Notes under the pieces: model-generated
The model's input: the letters and a program-made list of their open reading frames with translations, nothing else
What the model was told of the DNA's origin: nothing
Database searches by the model: none
Shown here: positions 62,315 through 64,000 of the stretch, one piece after another
Position numbering within the stretch: position 1 is the first letter of the stretch
How the letters are laid out: each line of letters starts with the position of its first letter
Translations under genes and position numbers: made by a program
Assembly (NCBI RefSeq): GCF_900110345.1
Contig: NZ_FODJ01000005.1
Coordinates: 1-64,000, forward strand
Length of the DNA stretch: 64,000 bases
Direction of reading: 5' to 3'
Origin: Amphibacillus marinus
GTDB taxonomy: Bacteria; Bacillota; Bacilli; Bacillales; Amphibacillaceae

Positions 62315-63613
62315 ATGGCCTATCGAGATCAACAACTCAAAGAGGAGAAGGTATTTAAAGACCCTGTTCACCGTTACATTCATGTTCGTGATCAAGTAAT
62401 CTGGGATTTAATCGGAACAAGAGAGTTTCAGCGTCTGCGCAGAATTAAACAGCTCGGTACGACTTTTTTAACGTTCCATGGAGCAGAGCATAGTCGATTT
62501 AGTCATTCATTAGGCGTCTATGAAATTGTCAGGCGGATTCTGACCAATTTCCAAGGTCGAGAGCATTGGAATCCTGATCAACGGTTATTATGCTTGGCGG
62601 CAGCTTTATTACATGACTTAGGGCACGGCCCCTTTTCGCATTCTTTTGAAAAGGTGTTTAAACTGGATCATGAGGACTACACAAAGGCAATTATTTTAGG
62701 GGGGACAGAAATTAACGCTGTTTTACGTAGGGTTGAGCAAGGTTTTCCAGAAAAGGTTGCTGAAGTTATTAATAAAACCTATGAGGATAAACTTGTTGTA
62801 AGTCTAATTTCAAGTCAGATAGATGCCGACCGCATGGATTATTTGCTAAGAGATGCCTATTTTACTGGGGTTAGCTATGGGCATTTTGATATGGAACGCA
62901 TTCTCCGCGTTATGCGACCGCTCGAGGATCAAATGGTTGTTAAGCAATCAGGCATGCATGCTGTTGAGGATTACATTATGAGTCGTTACCAGATGTATTG
63001 GCAGGTTTACTTCCACCCCGTCAGCAGAAGTGCCGAGGTAATCTTAACCAAAATCCTTCATCGTGTTAAAGAACTACATGAAGCAGGTTACTTATTTAAG
63101 CATGAGCCTAAGCATTTCTTATCCTTTTTCGCTGGGAAGGTAAGTCTTGTTGATTACATAAATTTAGATGAGAATATTGTCATGTATTATTTTCAGGCAT
63201 GGATTAACGAAGAGGATGAGATATTGGCTGATTTGTGTGATCGTTTTACCAATCGGCGTCTGTTCCAATATGTTGAATTTAGTCCAGATCGACAAATTAA
63301 AGAATCAATAGAGCTTTATCAATTGTTTGAGCAGATTGGTTTAAACCCTGAATATTACCTAGTTGATGATTCATCCTCAGATCTTCCCTACGATTTTTAC
63401 CGACCGGGTGAGGAAGGAGAACGCTTGCCAATTCATCTGCTAACGCCAAAGGGCGATTTGTTAGAGCTGTCACGAGCTTCAGATATTGTTGAATCAATTT
63501 CAGGAAAGAAAAGAACGGATCATAAACTGTACTACCCAGCTGATTTAATTGAGCGACTACCTGATCATCAGCCTGAGAAAGTAAGGATAAAAGAATTGTT
63601 AGGCATAGGATAG
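62315..63613 (+). CDS. ywfO: HD-domain phosphohydrolase, YwfO-like
   Basis: A 432-residue dNTPase/HD-type protein. HD motif pieces: FHGAEHSRFSHSLGVYEI (first His), ALLHDLGHGPFSHSFEKVF (HD pair) and SSQIDADRMDYLLRDAYFTG (distal Asp). The last ~170 residues form the accessory domain of this family. YwfO relatives act as deoxynucleotide triphosphohydrolases. GGAGGG precedes the ATG by 6 nt. Followed after 11 nt by ywgA, the same pair as in B. subtilis. Confidence 0.92.
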   Translation: MAYRDQQLKEEKVFKDPVHRYIHVRDQVIWDLIGTREFQRLRRIKQLGTTFLTFHGAEHSRFSHSLGVYEIVRRILTNFQGREHWNPDQRLLCLAAALLHDLGHGPFSHSFEKVFKLDHEDYTKAIILGGTEINAVLRRVEQGFPEKVAEVINKTYEDKLVVSLISSQIDADRMDYLLRDAYFTGVSYGHFDMERILRVMRPLEDQMVVKQSGMHAVEDYIMSRYQMYWQVYFHPVSRSAEVILTKILHRVKELHEAGYLFKHEPKHFLSFFAGKVSLVDYINLDENIVMYYFQAWINEEDEILADLCDRFTNRRLFQYVEFSPDRQIKESIELYQLFEQIGLNPEYYLVDDSSSDLPYDFYRPGEEGERLPIHLLTPKGDLLELSRASDIVESISGKKRTDHKLYYPADLIERLPDHQPEKVRIKELLGIG

Positions 63614-63624
63614 GAGATGACATT

Positions 63625-64000
63625 ATGTTACGTAATCATGCGAGGTTAATGCGTTTTTTTGTTGATGCGCATGACATTATCGGGCGGAAGAAGCTGCAGA
63701 AAATGATTTATATTTTAAAGAAAATTGACGTTCCTTTTGATGAAAAATTTGCTTTTCATTTTTATGGTCCTTATTCAGAGGAGCTAACGCTTCGGGTAGA
63801 GGAGCTGTGTAATTTAGGTTTTATTGCTGAAGAAAAGCAGGACAAGGGTCATTACTTTCAATATCATTATACTGTTACAGATGCGGGCACTGCGTTTTTA
63901 GAACAGGCTCCTGATGATTTGCCAGTCTGCTATGATAAAGTTAATTTATTAAAATTACAGAGCTCAAGGTTTTTAGAACTTGTCGCAACCTTATTGTTCT
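63625..64000 (+). CDS. ywgA: YwgA-family protein, partial (cut by window end)
   Basis: The first 125 residues of a YwgA-like protein: MLRNHARLMRFFVDAHDIIG, KLQKMIYILKKIDVPFDEKF, FHFYGPYSEELTLRVEELCN and FQYHYTVTDAGTAFLEQAP. The 5' part looks like a winged-helix-type fold of the YwgA family, function unknown. AGGAG lies 8 nt before the ATG. The gene runs past the window end. Confidence 0.85.
   Translation, partial: MLRNHARLMRFFVDAHDIIGRKKLQKMIYILKKIDVPFDEKFAFHFYGPYSEELTLRVEELCNLGFIAEEKQDKGHYFQYHYTVTDAGTAFLEQAPDDLPVCYDKVNLLKLQSSRFLELVATLLF

Noticed and set aside
1-64000. CRISPR arrays, tRNA or rRNA genes
   Set aside because: No regularly spaced direct repeats and no cloverleaf or rRNA-like segments were found by reading.

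Overview
The window is chromosomal DNA of a low-GC, spore-forming Gram-positive bacterium of the Bacillaceae. Evidence: strong AGGAGG ribosome sites, cre boxes, a LiaFSR-type envelope-stress module, the germination pair cwlJ-gerQ, and gene order at the right end (ywdI-like, gerQ/cwlJ, pta, lipL, ywfO, ywgA) like the B. subtilis ywd/ywf/ywg region. A water-forming-type NADH oxidase gene with Rex-like operators and large sugar-uptake loci suggest a fermentative lifestyle (Amphibacillus-like genera come to mind). The genus is inference only.

Layout. 0-0.4 kb: right end of an IS3-family element. 0.5-6.9 kb: nox, the ABC-F gene ykpA, a nitroreductase, a ChbG/YdjC deacetylase, a small P-loop kinase-like gene and D-amino acid transaminase. 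7.0-9.9 kb: accessory patch with three small DUF4181-like membrane proteins, a decayed fourth copy and a deleted, frameshifted ISLre2 transposase. 10.1-24.3 kb: complete maltose/maltodextrin locus (LacI-type regulator, alpha-glucosidase, neopullulanase-type amylase, MdxEFG ABC importer, DUF1189 protein, maltose phosphorylase, beta-phosphoglucomutase, oligo-1,6-glucosidase). Imported maltodextrin is trimmed by the GH13 enzymes. Maltose is split by phosphorolysis, and the glucose-1-phosphate formed is turned into glucose-6-phosphate. 24.6-27.7 kb: topB and a permuted NlpC/P60-like protein. 28.0-32.5 kb: an ascorbate-type PTS operon (PRD regulator, EIIB, EIIC) with a transaldolase-like enzyme, substrate unknown. 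33.1-36.9 kb: liaF-liaS-liaR plus DUF1700 and DUF4097 proteins. 37.1-49.7 kb: housekeeping and stress genes (ypmS/ypmR, Hsp20, NusG-II protein, cardiolipin synthase, YeeI, YfmR, aminopeptidase, RecQ, AI-2E family permease). 49.9-56.1 kb: four-gene, minus-strand exopolysaccharide operon (two-NodB-domain lipoprotein, PilZ-GT2 synthase fusion, degenerate NodB membrane protein, UDP-N-acetylhexosamine dehydrogenase). 56.8-64 kb: acyltransferase, ywdI-like gene, a membrane-anchored unknown, gerQ, cwlJ, pta, lipL, ywfO and partial ywgA.

Most notable: (1) the compact synthase-dependent polysaccharide operon whose glycosyltransferase carries its own N-terminal PilZ-like domain; (2) the regulatory layout of the maltodextrin locus, where two promoters carry the same GTTAYCGGTAAC palindrome exactly 13 nt upstream of the -35, plus cre boxes; (3) a roughly 97-nt duplicated, hairpin-forming element lying just beyond a terminator at both ends of that locus; (4) two Rex-like sites upstream of nox; (5) a structured leader before the M29 aminopeptidase gene. 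No tRNA, rRNA or CRISPR array was seen.
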